Shown: positions 44,801-56,749, counted from the first letter of the stretch. The stretch: DNA of 64,000 nt from Branchiostoma floridae (GCF_000003815.2 NC_049991.1:11415001-11479000); one strand, 5' to 3'. Made by a program: numbers and translations. The notes: generated from the sequence alone by a model not told the origin.

Positions 44801-46443
44801 TGGGCAGGACCGGGGCCGCGGGGGTGGAGGTTCATCTGCCGGCAGACCCGATAGCCAGACCACGGGGAATGAACTTCCAGGTTAGACGTCTTAACCTAAC
44901 AATTATGGTGTTGGAGTGAAGTTAAATCCTTCTCTATACATCATACAATATAAACAGCTGTCAAAATGACAAACACCAGCATAAAGAAGAAAACATGATA
45001 CAAAACAAAACAGATTAAATACAAGCACACGCTCAGAGATGTTTACTACTTGTTGCAGGTGCTGACGGTTGACGCTAGCAGCATCTGCCATGCCAATCAG
45101 CCTACATCCACCCCCCGGGGACAGACATCATCTCTCCTGGCCGCAAGTCACATCTTCAACTTGACCTCAAGGCTCATTCCACTAAAGAACTACGCCCAGG
45201 TAAACAAACAAACATATAAATAAGCAAACACAACTTGGATTGATGTTGGCGTTACTTTCTAAAAACAAATTTGCTCAGTGCAAGGCCATTAACCACTTCT
45301 AAATACTGAACTACGTCAGAAATATCGTTTTGTTTGACTAGTTGCTCATATTGTGTTTTCTTTTCAGCTTGTGTTACCGTTGGCAATGTCGTCAGAAAAT
45401 GACGTCACGTCACTACGAAGCCAGTCGCTGACATCTGATGACGACAGCATCCTGACCATTGATGACGTCACCATGACGCCTATAGAAGACATCTCCAAGG
45501 AGAAGGTGCACATCGTGGGGTTCTCGCATGCGCACAACAAGTGGGAAGATGTGACGTCACGGGTCAAATCAGTGACCTTGGAAGGGGCGAGTGTCTCATT
45601 CCGTACAAAGGAGCTGCAAAGGTTTGTCTTATTTTCTGTCGATTAAGCTATGCTATATCCGTATGTACAAAGATGAAAACATTCACTAGTGGATTCTCAG
45701 AGACAGGTTGAAGATTGATTTGACAAAGGAATAAGCCAACAAACTCCCTTGTAGGTGCTCATGACATTTTACAGTATATTGTTACCATCTGCAGTCCTTA
45801 ATACACTCAATTTATTGATATAATGTTTCTCTCCAGTTATGCCGTCCTCTGCTACTCACCTAAAGAGGAAGTCAGGATTGACCCGACGGTAAAGTCTTTG
45901 TCCAGAAACATGACGACATCACAAGTGAGCGTCCTTGTCTTCAAACGATGGGCGAGACACCAACATGACTACCTATACGATGCAAGCCCAACTCGCCAGG
46001 CGGCGCACCATGTGAGTGACGACGCCGACAGTGCCAGGAGAGTTGACCTGCGTGTCGAACTTGCTACCAAGGAAACGCGAGGATTAGTGGCGCTCGAAGC
46101 GAAGATGGAAGGGTTTGAACCACAAGACGGGACCTCACGCGGAGACGTGCTCCTTAAAGAAGGACAGGACCTTCATCTGAGACTGAACAATGTCTTGGAA
46201 TGCGACGCATATAAGGACTACGTCAACTTCCACGTATACGTCAGAAAACGCAACAGGCTGTCCTTGACTGTGGAGTTTATGGACTTTAGCGAGACTGGGG
46301 CCATGAAAGTAGTCACGGGGCACTTAGGGGAGGGCAAGAAAGGGGTGACAAAAACGCCTAAGGTGCTGTTCGAAGTGCCTATCACCTGTCCAGGGGTGGG
46401 GTTCGACACCATCAGCGAGCCTTCACTCAGTTTTGACATGTAG
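41877..46443 (+). CDS. PIDD1-like protein A: LRR + ZU5 + ZU5-like + UPA, no death domain
   Basis: Eight coding exons join in frame to 1029 aa: 41877-43286, 43523-43683, 43794-44016, 44383-44493, 44698-44880, 45059-45199, 45368-45621 and 45837-46443. Residues about 25-320 are roughly eleven leucine-rich repeats (for example LQELNLSYNRLTDLP). A helical linker follows (320-520). A ZU5 domain spans about 525-660 (LKLPGGALLKVPDKAL to LGTFAVVSR). A second ZU5-like block (690-830) contains KWEDVTSRVKSV. A UPA domain (830-990) contains VSVLVFKRWARHQ, and LLKEGQDLHLRLNN. This order is that of human PIDD1, but the HFS autoproteolysis motifs expected at the ends of both ZU5 domains read DRLGTFAVVSR and KELQRYAVLC. 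The chain stops at PSLSFDM with no death domain. Poly(A) signals lie at 46541-46550. It is tandem with gene B at 48003. Confidence 0.85.
44098..44126 (+). ncRNA. Hammerhead-like core in an intron of gene A (tentative)
   Basis: CTGATGA is followed by a stem (GGCGAC, AGATT loop, GTCGTC) and GAAA, the conserved core order of hammerhead ribozymes. One extra A lies before the stem and no convincing stem III or cleavage site was found. Such motifs are known in Penelope-like retroelements, so this may be a remnant of one. Confidence 0.3.
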
Positions 46444-46550
46444 ATATCGGTAATATAAAATCAGGTCTTAGTCACTAATAGACACAGCTACTTATTAAGG
46501 GAAAAATTCACTATGCTCCATATGTGCCGATCTAGAATATAATAAATAAA

Positions 46551-47947
46551 ACAGCTAACCGAATCTTTGCAATCATAACACACTTGAATGATGTGTGCCT
46601 GGTCCCTGCTCCTTTTGTAAATATCTTCATATAAGTGACTCTGTATGTGGTATTTATGACAAGGAATCTGATACAAGATGCAAAAAGTGTTAATAATTGG
46701 GTAAAACAAGCCTATTCAATGTATGTATGTATTCAATGTTAAATGTTGTAAAAATGCCAATGTCATTTATCAACGAATTTTACAACGAGCTTACAACAAA
46801 ACTTTGCAGGACATTGAATAAAATTCCAACTATTCAAGCCCTACACTGTCCTTTATTATATTGGTAGTTACCCTATTTTCGATGATCTCGTTTCTACAGC
46901 GACTGTCAAGTGAAAGGATATGATTAATGGCAAAATACAATCCACACCTGCCATACATCATGATGCCTTCTCTTGTTGTGCTTACGTAAGGGGTCACTAA
47001 TAGGTGACTAGGCTGCCGAAGTAAGGCGAGATACGGGCCAGAAAATTCGAGATGATGTCTTTGTTGGGCCTTACTATTGACTGAATATACTTCAATAGAA
47101 AGAACAATGCCCAAAAAATCTGTTTGCTGTTCATTTGCAGCAGTGTGGTTTCTAAAGTCACGTGAAGAACGTTGCACATTAAAATTGTGCAATTGCTTGT
47201 TCCGTTGGATATTTCCTTATCAGACAGAAACGGATTTATCTATAAACGTTAATCCCTAAGCAACAACAGCTAAGCTGACATAGAAGACCTCCGAAGCCGT
47301 AGCTATTGTTCCAGGTGACAGACAACACCGGACCAGTGAACCAAAGTAAACATCTTTACGCCATAAACTAAACTATCCATTTCATGTCGGACGGCATATC
47401 ATGCCAAACACACCCCTTCGCTATACACCAGGTAGGTTTGTGTTGTGGTGTTGAGCACACCCTGTATTCATGTGGATTCTATTCAGATAAAAGTGAGGGG
47501 TATATTTAGACTGTGCCTTATTCTGTGCTTCTTCCTAAGGCAAAACTCGCGAGTGTTCTTGTGCGTCGACTTAGTTGTAGGGTTATGAGAAACGGGTAAG
47601 TTACACTTAGTTATGTATCCTAAGGTATCCCTACTGTCTTGAACATAGGTCTAGATAAAAAAAACCCTTTCTATGTGTCTGTATGCGAAGGCATTCAAAG
47701 GGGCGTTTACGTACACTTTTGTGTTTTGTGCAAATGTGTGTGATAAATGGCAGGACGCAGTAAGTCTAAACCATCACAAATTGCTTGTATGTACGATGAT
47801 AACCATCCCCTTCCAGATGTGACATACTTGAAAGTCATTGGGAGGCCAGATTTGATGTTGTGAGTGTTATATCGCGACAGACATGCGTCAAAAACAAGAC
47901 AATTATATATTGTGTCTTAAGACAATATTCTCTCAATCGCTCTACAG
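46551..47947. other. Spacer between PIDD-like genes A and B
   Basis: No gene seen. An acceptor TCTACAG at 47941-47947 probably starts the first coding exon of gene B, so a leader exon should lie within this stretch. Confidence 0.4.
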
Positions 47948-48002
47948 GAACAAGACTTCAGGATAAATTGTTCACGAGTTCATCACATCCAACTCTGTGA
48001 CC

Positions 48003-51000
48003 ATGGCGGACAAGGAAGGCGACACAATCGAGATAGGAAAGCCATTTTGGTTCCACAACCTGAAAACCATGCTGACGAAGGACCCGTCCAACAGGACCCA
48101 ACTGTCACTGCCAACAAGAGTCTAAGTTCATGGCAGCGGTNNNNNNNNNNNNNNNNNNNNNNNNNNNNNNNNNNNNNNNNNNNNNNNNNNNNNNNNNNNN
48201 NNNNNNNNNNNNNNNNNNNNNNNNNNNNNNNNNNNNNNNNCCAGAATCCATCGGTGAACTTAAAATGCTACAGACACTTGACGTGGAGGAGAACAACATG
48301 AAGAGGCTGCCCACATCGCTCTATCAGATGCGTGGACTACAGAGAAAGCACGTATCAGGTGGGGTTAAATACGGGTTGATCGCAGAGAACAACCCCATGC
48401 GATCACCGCGTCCCCTCACACTCGCCCAGGGTAACCCCAGGGTCATCTCGGCCGTGGTGCTGAAAGACGCCGGCAAGTTAGAAGACGTCGTGGTAGACAA
48501 GACGCTACGGATTCTCTGTAACTCCATCTTGAACGAGTGCTGGGCCACGTTAACGATCAAGTGGCACGTTCCGCCGACGGTGACGATGCCGACGCTCTAC
48601 CACACGGAGCGGGCTCGGCCGAGCCTGACCAGACTGGCCGACGACTTTCCGTGGCGAGTTCGGCCCCACCCCGAGGAGATGCTCTCCATCGCGACTTACG
48701 CCGTACAGAAGTGTCTCTTCCAAACTGTGGACTTCTTGATAGAGCAAAGTCTATTGGAAGAAATCCCGGAGTATGTAAGCAATGGGCAACTGTTGGAATC
48801 TATGGTGGAATGGATGTTGGAAGAAGCCATCGATGAGGTAAGCTGAACTCCGCTCACTTCAAATCTACATTTCTGGCTTGTAAAGATGATCTGTTTCTAG
48901 GAGCCAGCAGACTCAACACATTTAAACATTCAGCTGTATAGTGCCATATTAGGTGGATCAAGTTGGACGATTTTGTTCCAAGCAAGACAGAATTTACATA
49001 CTCAATTCAATGTATATAGGCAATAGGTTAGGAAATATGGTATGGAAATCGTATTCCATGAAAAGGGGGTGGGGGATTGAAAAGGAGGGGGTAAGGTGAT
49101 AACATGCACCGTACATAAAACGTCTTACCGTAAGGGACAACTCGAGCACTACTTGTGCACAGTTATATTGTATGTGGCATTGTTGGAGAGAATATTATCG
49201 TTGACGTTACACATACATGTACAAAGCCCAAGATTACGCTCCTTGTTTTCTGTCAGGTGAAGGACGACATGAAGATAATGGATAACGTGGAGGACGTTGT
49301 GGAGTTAACGGTGGACATGGAGGTCCGGCTGTGTCTGTGGGAGGAGCTGGAGGACAGGATCGGGGACGTCGTGGGGCTGGGCAGGGCTATCATGTATCTC
49401 CATGGTTACGGCGTAGAGAGCAGGTATGTTGTCACACCTGTATTTTCACCTGTACTATACTCACCTGTTGTACTTCAAGAGATTTCGAAAAACTGTGATA
49501 GAGACGTTATTTCTTCTTCATGTTTAAATCTATCTAAATTTTAAGACTTGTTCACAGTGATCTGGTACTTTGAGAGCACTTCATGATATTGGGAAATATC
49601 ATAAATTTTGACATGAATATTCAATGAATACTATATGATGTTTTAACATCTGTCGCAGATACGAGGTGGATGCAGCGGGTGCAGAGCTGACTCTGCCCGG
49701 CAGGTGTCTGTTGTCCATCCCGGAGAAGGCGTTCCGTGGCAGTCTCCTGGTCACGTGCCAGGTTCTGGATCCTAACACCTACCCGCGGCGCCTCCCATTG
49801 GCTGCCGGGGAGATCCTGGTCTCTGACGTCATCGAAATCAAGCCCGTCACCCATCTACAGAAACATGCCATCCTTCAGGTGAGGAAAAAACAACACAATG
49901 ATAATAAACATTGTCGATAGTTTGAAAAAAATAGCGAGCCTTTAAACTGAACTGAACATCGATTACTACATTTGTTGTTTGCAGATCCCCCACTCTGTTT
50001 CACCTGACGATGATGAGCGGGAGTGCGTCGTTAAGGCGACCCGAGGCAAGGGGAACTGGCAAGATTTATCCGCACAGGATGATGAACTGGTGAGTTAGAT
50101 CTGTTTTATTTTTTCGTCCGTATGCTGTTTATTGACTGATGAATTAAATGTGGCCTCTTTGGAAATATGAATATGACTGATAAATTCGAACCATGGCTAC
50201 AGGGTCGTGCCGCTGTCGGCATAGATCGGCTGGCTACGTTCGTCGTCGTGTCTCGGCCGAAGACCTACGAACACTGGCTGAAGGCCGGACAAGAGGAGAC
50301 GTGTTTGGAGATGTCCCGAGGGAACGGTGTGCAGCTCCATCTGCCGCAGGACCCGCTGCACAGACCAAAGACCATTAAATTCCAGGTACGTGTTGTCAAA
50401 ATCCATGGACAGGCAGAGGAAGGAGCGACTAGATGAAGGGCAATTCTCTCAGTCCGTCCGTCCATCTCTCAGTCAGTTAGTCAGTCAGTCGGTCAGTCAG
50501 TCAGTTACTAGTAGTTGGTCGGTCGGTAGGTCATTCAGCCTGTCAGTCAATCAGTCATTGTTGTGGACATGGTATTATGATATTTCCCCCGTCCTCCCCA
50601 GGTTCTCCCGTTCCACGGCTCGTGTCTGACCCGGACCATCCACACCACCACCCGCATGTCCCCCCGGGAACACCCCCTCCCCTTGATCGCCGCCAGCCAC
50701 GTCATCAACGTCACCTCCAGACTCACGCAGCTCAGGGACTTCGCTCAGGTACGGCGGAATTCTTTCAGTCTGTTAACTCCTGTTAGTCATAACAGCCTCC
50801 CGGCCTTATCCGCATTGTGTTTGGGAGATAGTCGGGAGCAACTTCATTTTGCGGATGGGGGAGTCAGTCCGGAGTAAGTTCATTTTGTGGTTGGGAGTTA
50901 GTCGTGAGCAAGTTGATCTCCGGTTGGGAGCTGGTCGTGAGCAAGTTCATCTGTGGTTGCGAGTTAGTCGGAGCATGTTCATCTGTGGTTGGGAATTAGT

Positions 51001-52544
51001 CGGCAGCAAGTTCATCTGTGGTTGGAAGTTAGTCGGCGAGGTTGCCGACAATGAATTTCGACAAATCAAACTCGGAAAAAGTCATATTCGTCTTTATATA
51101 GATGCGATCAGACGATCGAACCGGAGCTAGAATAGGATGGATTCAAGAACTAGTTCTAGTAACTTCTACCCCAGCACCGAGTTAGGGAGTGGTCGGGAGC
51201 ATAGTCGTGGGACGGTCCTGACCGTGACAGGAGCTGTAGAGTTGCATGCAGCTCGACGGGCTACGGTTCTTAAATCAGAATTTTTACATACTGGAAACAA
51301 CATTTCCTCTGTTTTTTTCATCTCCCTGTAATTGTTCTGTTCACAGATTTCCCTGCCCCTGGTGTTCCCGTCTGAGAACGACGGATCTTCTCCGAGGAAA
51401 GCGACGACAAGTCCTGACATAGTGTTCTCGATGGATGACGTCAATGTGCGGAATGTGATTGACACCACTCAGGTCCACATCGTGGGCTACTCCAACTCCT
51501 ACAACAAGTGGGAGGACATGACGTCACGTGTCAGGGGTGTGACCGTGCGAGGACGCAGCGAGAGTGTATCCTTCCGCACCAAGGAGCTGCAAAGGTGAGC
51601 ATCCTTACCTTCTCCGACTACTCCGGTCATCTACACTAAAATAAGTGTCTCTTCCAAACCGTTCACTCTTCCTTGTATGATAGATATGTTTTAATCTGCA
51701 ACCTATCATTTTCATCTCCCTCCTTGACCATCATCATAATAAGCTGATAAGTTACCCTTCATATTCTTGCTCTAAACTTAGTAGTTGGGTGAACATAAAA
51801 AGGCCCGGAAAGAAATGAAAGAGAATGGGGGTAGGGGTGGGTATTGCATTCATACAAATGACAGTTGACAATTGAGTCCTTATATTTCCGTACAGCTACA
51901 TAGCGCTGTGCTACCCGCCAGGCCTGGACTTGAACGTGCACGGGACCGTGATGTCCATCATCCACAACATGGCAAGGAAACATGTCAGCCTCCTGGCGTT
52001 CAAAAGGTGGTCAACCCACGAAGTCGTTCTGTCGCACAGCAGTCCCAGTTCCGATCGCCAGGGGTCGTCCAGTAAAGGGCAAGTCATCGGCAATCTCCTC
52101 GAAGTGCGTCTAGAACTCATCACGCCAGGTACGGAGGACTTTGTCACCAAGCAGGCGAGACTTGAAGGGTTCCAACCTCAGGAGGGAGTCACAGAGATGG
52201 ATACCGTCATCAAGGAGGGTCAGAAATTACATCTCAGACTGCACAACCTTGTGGAGGCAAGTTCCTGTGTGTACAAGACCAATGTAGACTTTTGTGTCCA
52301 TATCAGGAGACGGAACAGACTTTCTCTGCTACTAGAATTTCAGAGCTTGAACGAGAACGGTGAGATAGAAATGTGCGTGGGGCACCACTTGTTGCAAGGG
52401 AAGGACATGCCGAGAGTTCTGGTGAAGGTGCCCGTGAGTCCTCCCAGAAACATTGTGTCTGAAGAGGACGACTTCATCTCAGATTCAGATTCAGAGTCCT
52501 CAGAACTTCAGGCACTGATGTCAGTGCTGGACTTCAGCATGTGA
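48003..52544 (+). CDS. PIDD1-like protein B (paralogue of A), exon 1 broken by assembly gap
   Basis: Eight exons match those of gene A one for one, with the same phases: 48003-48837 (including 100 N at 48141-48240), 49257-49423, 49659-49878, 49985-50089, 50203-50385, 50602-50748, 51347-51594 and 51896-52544. The start MADKEGD...FHNLKTMLTKDP matches A. After the gap only the last repeats are left (SIGELKMLQTLDVEENNMKR), so about 240 residues of LRR are missing. ZU5 is LTLPGRCLLSIPEKAF to LATFVVVSR, then KWEDMTSRVRGV, then UPA with HVSLLAFKRWSTHE. As in A both HFS motifs are absent (LATFVVVSR; KELQRSYIALC) and there is no death domain; it ends SVLDFSM after an acidic SDSDSESSE tail. A stop at 48123 just before the gap comes from one apparently missing base near 48110 (LSLPTRV for the expected LSLANKSL), probably an assembly fault. 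Confidence 0.82.
48141..48240. other. Assembly gap (100 N)
   Basis: A run of exactly 100 N, the usual placeholder for a gap of unknown size. Comparison with gene A predicts about 700-750 missing bases of LRR coding sequence. Confidence 0.95.
50455..50570. repeat. GTCA/GTCG tetranucleotide-like repeat in gene B intron 5
   Basis: Imperfect runs of AGTC and GGTC (cagtcagtcggtcagtcagt and similar) fill this part of the intron. Confidence 0.7.
50819..51040. repeat. 33-bp minisatellite in gene B intron 6
   Basis: About six to seven copies of a 33-36 bp unit, landmarks GTTGGGAGTTAGTCG, GAGCAAGTTCATCTGTG. The ORF across it is a repeat product. Confidence 0.8.
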
Positions 52545-53531
52545 TGTATTGTGAAGTCTGCGAAGTGTACGCAGTCCTGGATTGTTAGATAGGATATTGA
52601 AAAACACATCAACAGTAGAACAAGGAAAGAAGAACATATATAAATAAGAGGATGGTTCTACAAAGTGCCTTTTGTACTGATGTTAGCAGAGAATTACATC
52701 AAAGTTTTCAAACTCTGAAAATACAAATAGATATTTGTCAGGAGGATATGTAAGATATGAGCCATCAGGATATGTATAATGAAAAGAGTAACGTACTACT
52801 TTGCGTTTAAACCATGCTGTGACAACATTGTAGCGACATAAAACAATGGCCTACAAATTGTTACAAACATAATGAAATGAACTTTTGTATATGACTTTAC
52901 AAATGCGGAAATGATACTACCATGTATGATGGTGTAAAACATTATTTGACAAGACGTTACACACTCTAAATGCAATATACTACTTCAAGAGAAGTAAACA
53001 AGGGAAACAATTGCTATTTTTGTATTTGCTTGATTGTTTTATTTGGATCTCCATTAGTGCTACACTGTTTAGTCTATTCTGTCTGGAGTCAATCTAGAAT
53101 ACAATTAAATGAACTTATAAAATTTGTGAACAAAAAATTAGACAAAATTGATTGTACTGTAGTATCTTAAAACTGAGAGGTCAGGGGTCGACATGAAACA
53201 ATGGAAAGCTAATCTTGGCTTTGTATGCAAAGAAATACAAAAATAATAATATTGACAAAATATAAATAACTTAAATGAACAGAGCATATATATACAGATG
53301 ATGATAACAAAACATCATGTAATAACTTAATATACTGATAAGAACATAAGTAAAAGATTCTTAATCCTGTTAAAGTATTTGTTACATCCTTTGTTGTTGC
53401 ATTGTTTTACATCAAGGAGATAGTGATATGTTTGCTATAAGTTCTGTCCACGATCAGATTGCATGCCGCACGCGTATTGTAGACATCACGCCTCCTTTAA
53501 TAGAATGAAATTTCAGTCAAACTTTTCACCA
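52545..53531. other. Spacer between convergent gene B and caspase
   Basis: AT-rich 3' UTR-type sequence, no gene seen. A minus-strand AATAAA at 53532-53537 is a likely caspase poly(A) signal. Confidence 0.45.
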
Positions 53532-53578
53532 TTTATTTGTGCAAGTGGAGTATCTTGACAGACGCTTGGGGTATGATG

Positions 53579-55430
53579 TTACTCCGGATTGAAGTAAACA
53601 CTCTTTCTGAGTGTGGAATAGTTAGACGAAACCCCAATGGGGTCCATTTTCTTGGCCACCATCGTCATCATCGTGGACAAGTCGTAGATTTCCCCGAACT
53701 CTCTGAAAACGTTGGTGAGATGGTAGATGTAAGGAGCCCCGTCATCATCGCGCCGAGCCACGCACCCAGGCACGGTGGGCAGGCCAACGAAGAAGTCTGC
53801 TTCCTGACTCACTTGGAACACTGGTGTCACGTCGGATGGGCAGTCCACGCACATGCGCTCTTGCACATGCACCCCCTGACAAGCCTGGATGAAAAACAGT
53901 TTGGGTTTTCCAAGGAGGGTGGGGCATTCTTTGGCATTGAATGGCTTCAAGAGCTGAGAAAGTTCGATGGAAAAGTCATCTGAGGAATAGACTTTTCCCT
54001 GTGAACCATGAGACATGACACAACAGACGAAACAGTCGAAATTCGAGTGGTCCTCTTCTCCAACGTGCTGTAGGGTTGTCATCATAGCCATGAAAGTCAT
54101 GTCCGTGTAGCATCGCACAGTGAACTTCAGCCCTTCAAATAGCTCCCTTAGTCGTTCTGAAAAGGGGGCAAATTGAAAATCATCAGGGATATCGTCACGG
54201 GTTGTACATACTAAGTTAATAGCTGTGCTGTACTGCCAGTAGTCATACACAGATTACACAAAACACCTTTTCAGGCTAGTTTTACTGGCCGCCAGCCTTA
54301 CCTTGGGAAAATTTAATGTATTCTATTTTTGGCACACTCTACGCTTTAACTTCCCGTACTGTTTGTAGAAAGCATTACTCACAAATGAGTGCCCATTGTA
54401 GATACTGCCACGCACGTCTGATTAACACGTCGACAAACAAGCCACTGTTGACTCTTACTATGAGTCAGACTTTGACTACTACACGTACACACCTGCCTAG
54501 ATATTGACATATTCCCGAAAGAGAAACTACAAGTATCAAAGCAATCAAAATATGGTGTGAAATGGACATCTCATGATGCAAGGCGCATTCTTAGCATGCC
54601 AACCTTACCTGTATCTTTCTCTGCCCCCGTCCTGGTTGTGTGGCCGCCTTTGCTGAAGTTGATGTTGTTGATAATGACCGCCAGTCCCCTGGGTTCGTGA
54701 CACATCTCGTACGCAGGGCCCCGTGGCACCTGTTCCCAGTATCTTGTGTGCAACCCCAGGCCTTCTGTCATCTGCCTCATCACGGTTTGCTCAAACTCGG
54801 GAGTCAACTGCTCAACGGAAATTGGAATATTGCTGCAAGGGCCGAGCGAATCTAGACGGTGTTTCTTCTCGAACATCCACTTTCGATCGTCTATTATTAA
54901 GGGAGAAAATACGAAGAAAATAACATTCAACATTCGCCTCGTTCATTATGAATGAAATACAGATGGTGATGTGGCTTTTGATGATCATTGTATGGTCATA
55001 CAGCAGATTCATGAAATATTCAGTATCAGACATGTACCCAAAGCGGAACAAGTAATCAAAGGTGAAATTGTTGTCCAGCATGTGTAAACAAGGGGCGCAG
55101 TGATAATCAGTCCTGTTCGGATTTGAAATAAAGATCAACATTGTAGAGACATAACCTTCAAGACGTTCAGTTTCTTAGTTTCGTCGGGTTGAAAATGTCC
55201 ACTTTTTAAAAGGATCTAGCCTATAAGTCTGTTACAGCGTTACAAAAATTACACTAACCTCTCTTGTCTGAAATCAAGACTAGTGCCGTTCCGATGGGTC
55301 CTCTCATCATATTCAACACGTCCACCCCACCGTTGGCGGGTTTTTTAAAGTGAGCAGCTAAAGTGTCCATAAGTTTGCCATCTTCTTCATACAATGGAAG
55401 CCCACAAACCACAAAACATGACGTATTCAT
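53579..55430 (-). CDS. Caspase with N-terminal NID/IFI35-like (RRM-related) domain
   Basis: Three exons join in frame to 343 aa: 55259-55430, 54609-54890 and 53579-54156, all GT-AG, phases 1 and 1. Residues 1-75 contain FVVCGLPLYEEDGKLMDTL, HFKKPANGG and GTALVLIS, running across the splice into WMFEKKHRLDS. This pattern is that of the NID domain of NMI/IFI35 and the RRM-like repeats of PARP14. The caspase p20 starts near 115 (EPRGLAVIINNINF, THTRTG-type R.G..D). It has the catalytic His in CCVMSHGSQG (about 201) and the catalytic Cys in FFIQACQG (about 244). p10 begins about 265 (DFFVGLPTVPGCVARRDDDG) and ends SVYFNPE. Asp residues in the 250-263 linker could be cleavage sites. The SWR pocket motif reads ARR. 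An alternative upstream in-frame ATG exists at 55547. No CARD or DED is visible. It is a cysteine protease of cell death or inflammation by family; targets are unknown. Confidence 0.85.
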
Positions 55431-55779
55431 GGTTGTTGTTATCCGTATGGGTTCCCCTGATGCTTGAATTTCCGATGATGTCGATGATGTTTGCCGGAAA
55501 ATGGGGCAGTAGAATACATCTGGCGTCACTGGGAAACCTGCTTTCACCAGAAATTGTCGTCGAAACGAAAGTCTTTGGGAAGTTTATGTTAAATTTGACG
55601 CGAAAATACACGTGTTTTGCCAAAGCCGTATAAAGATCCCCGGTTTGTTTACGTCTTTCTAATTTCCAGGTGCGCAACGCGCCGACCTTTGAACTTGGCG
55701 TCCAGCTAGGTTTCATGGTAACAAAAGGCCAAAGAGCATGTACGTACGCGGGCATATTCAAATGACTTGGTGAACAGTA

Positions 55780-56453
55780 TAGAACTTTATTGCACGACAT
55801 TTGTACATGGTACAATGTATGGAAACGACTATTACACAAAGTGCAAAATAGGTGTATAGAATAAGACTTAACATCCTTATTAACATAGCAAAAAGGGCTA
55901 AAACAAGATATAATGTTACAATCGAGTTGGGCTAATCATGGCTTTCATTATTCTTTCTAATAACAAAGCAGTCTTTGATATATTTGCCTAACTTTGCATT
56001 ATGGGAGTTGTGGCATCTAAAGATATATACAAATCTGTCTTTAGCATCGAGGTTCTTGAAATCTGCTGTAATAGATTCTAGAAATGTGAATAGCTCATTA
56101 CGTAAAATAGTGTGTTTAGAACATTCCATTAAAAAGTGAAATTCATCTTCAATATGCTTTGGACAGAAAGGGCAGAACCTTTGGTCAGGGGCTACATTGT
56201 AATATCTGCCTGTTTCAATATTCAATTTATGGCTACTGATTCTTAACTGAGTTATCGCTTTTCGAATTTCAAAATTATCTATATCATAAAGGTATCTTTC
56301 TTGTTCATAACATTCTTTTGACTTGCTCAGAAAAGACAGTTTAGTGTTAGCGTCGGTAAGTTGACCGTGAGGATCTAACCTATAAGTCACATCATCAATA
56401 CCAGTGAGGATCACGGTCCACATATATAGGATAAACGTGCGTGGAGACTGCAT
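55780..56453 (-). mobile_element. 5'-truncated LINE (reverse-transcriptase C-terminal end)
   Basis: A minus-strand ORF (55932-56453, 173 codons) contains ITQLRISSHKLNIETGRY and the zinc-knuckle-like CPFCPKHIEDEFHFLMEC.KH. This C-terminal tail is characteristic of many metazoan LINE reverse transcriptases. The RT core is absent. The 3' UTR probably runs to about 55780, where a minus-strand AATAAA (near 55786) is found. The ORF itself is uninterrupted, so the insertion may be fairly young. Confidence 0.75.
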
Positions 56454-56708
56454 GGGAGCTCAGTTGGCAGAAACCAATCAAGAAAGAACGTAAGGTCAGA
56501 ATAAAACTGGTGCATGTTTACTTAATAAAGTGCTCCCAAATAGAAGTAGCTGGGGAAAAGTTGTGACCTTGGTGGGGAGATCAAAGACAAAAAATTCCCA
56601 ACCTCTGCTTGGAGAGTAGTGCATATGATTAGAAGTGTGTATGTGTGGGCAACCTCCTTGGTGTGGGAAACGTATGACTTTGAGATAGCTCTTTCAAGGG
56701 ATGTAGGT
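56454..56708. other. Spacer between LINE fragment and third histone island
   Basis: Nothing recognised. Confidence 0.4.
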
Positions 56709-56724
56709 GGCCCTGAAAAGGGCC
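56709..56724 (-). promoter_or_regulatory. Histone 3' stem-loop of third H2A
   Basis: On the minus strand GGCCCTTTTCAGGGCC, 25 nt past the stop. Confidence 0.95.
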
Positions 56725-56749
56725 GGGATTTGTTCGTTCGTTCTCAAAA

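Noticed and set aside
50819-51130. 93-codon ORF in gene B intron 6
   Set aside because: It translates the 33-bp minisatellite.
54812-55141. 109-codon minus-strand ORF as an extra caspase exon
   Set aside because: The exon before it ends in phase 1 and joins directly to the exon at 54890 in phase; adding this ORF needs weak donor sites and breaks the NID domain.
55387-55839. 150-codon minus-strand ORF upstream of the caspase
   Set aside because: It is in a different frame from the NID exon over their overlap and resembles no family.
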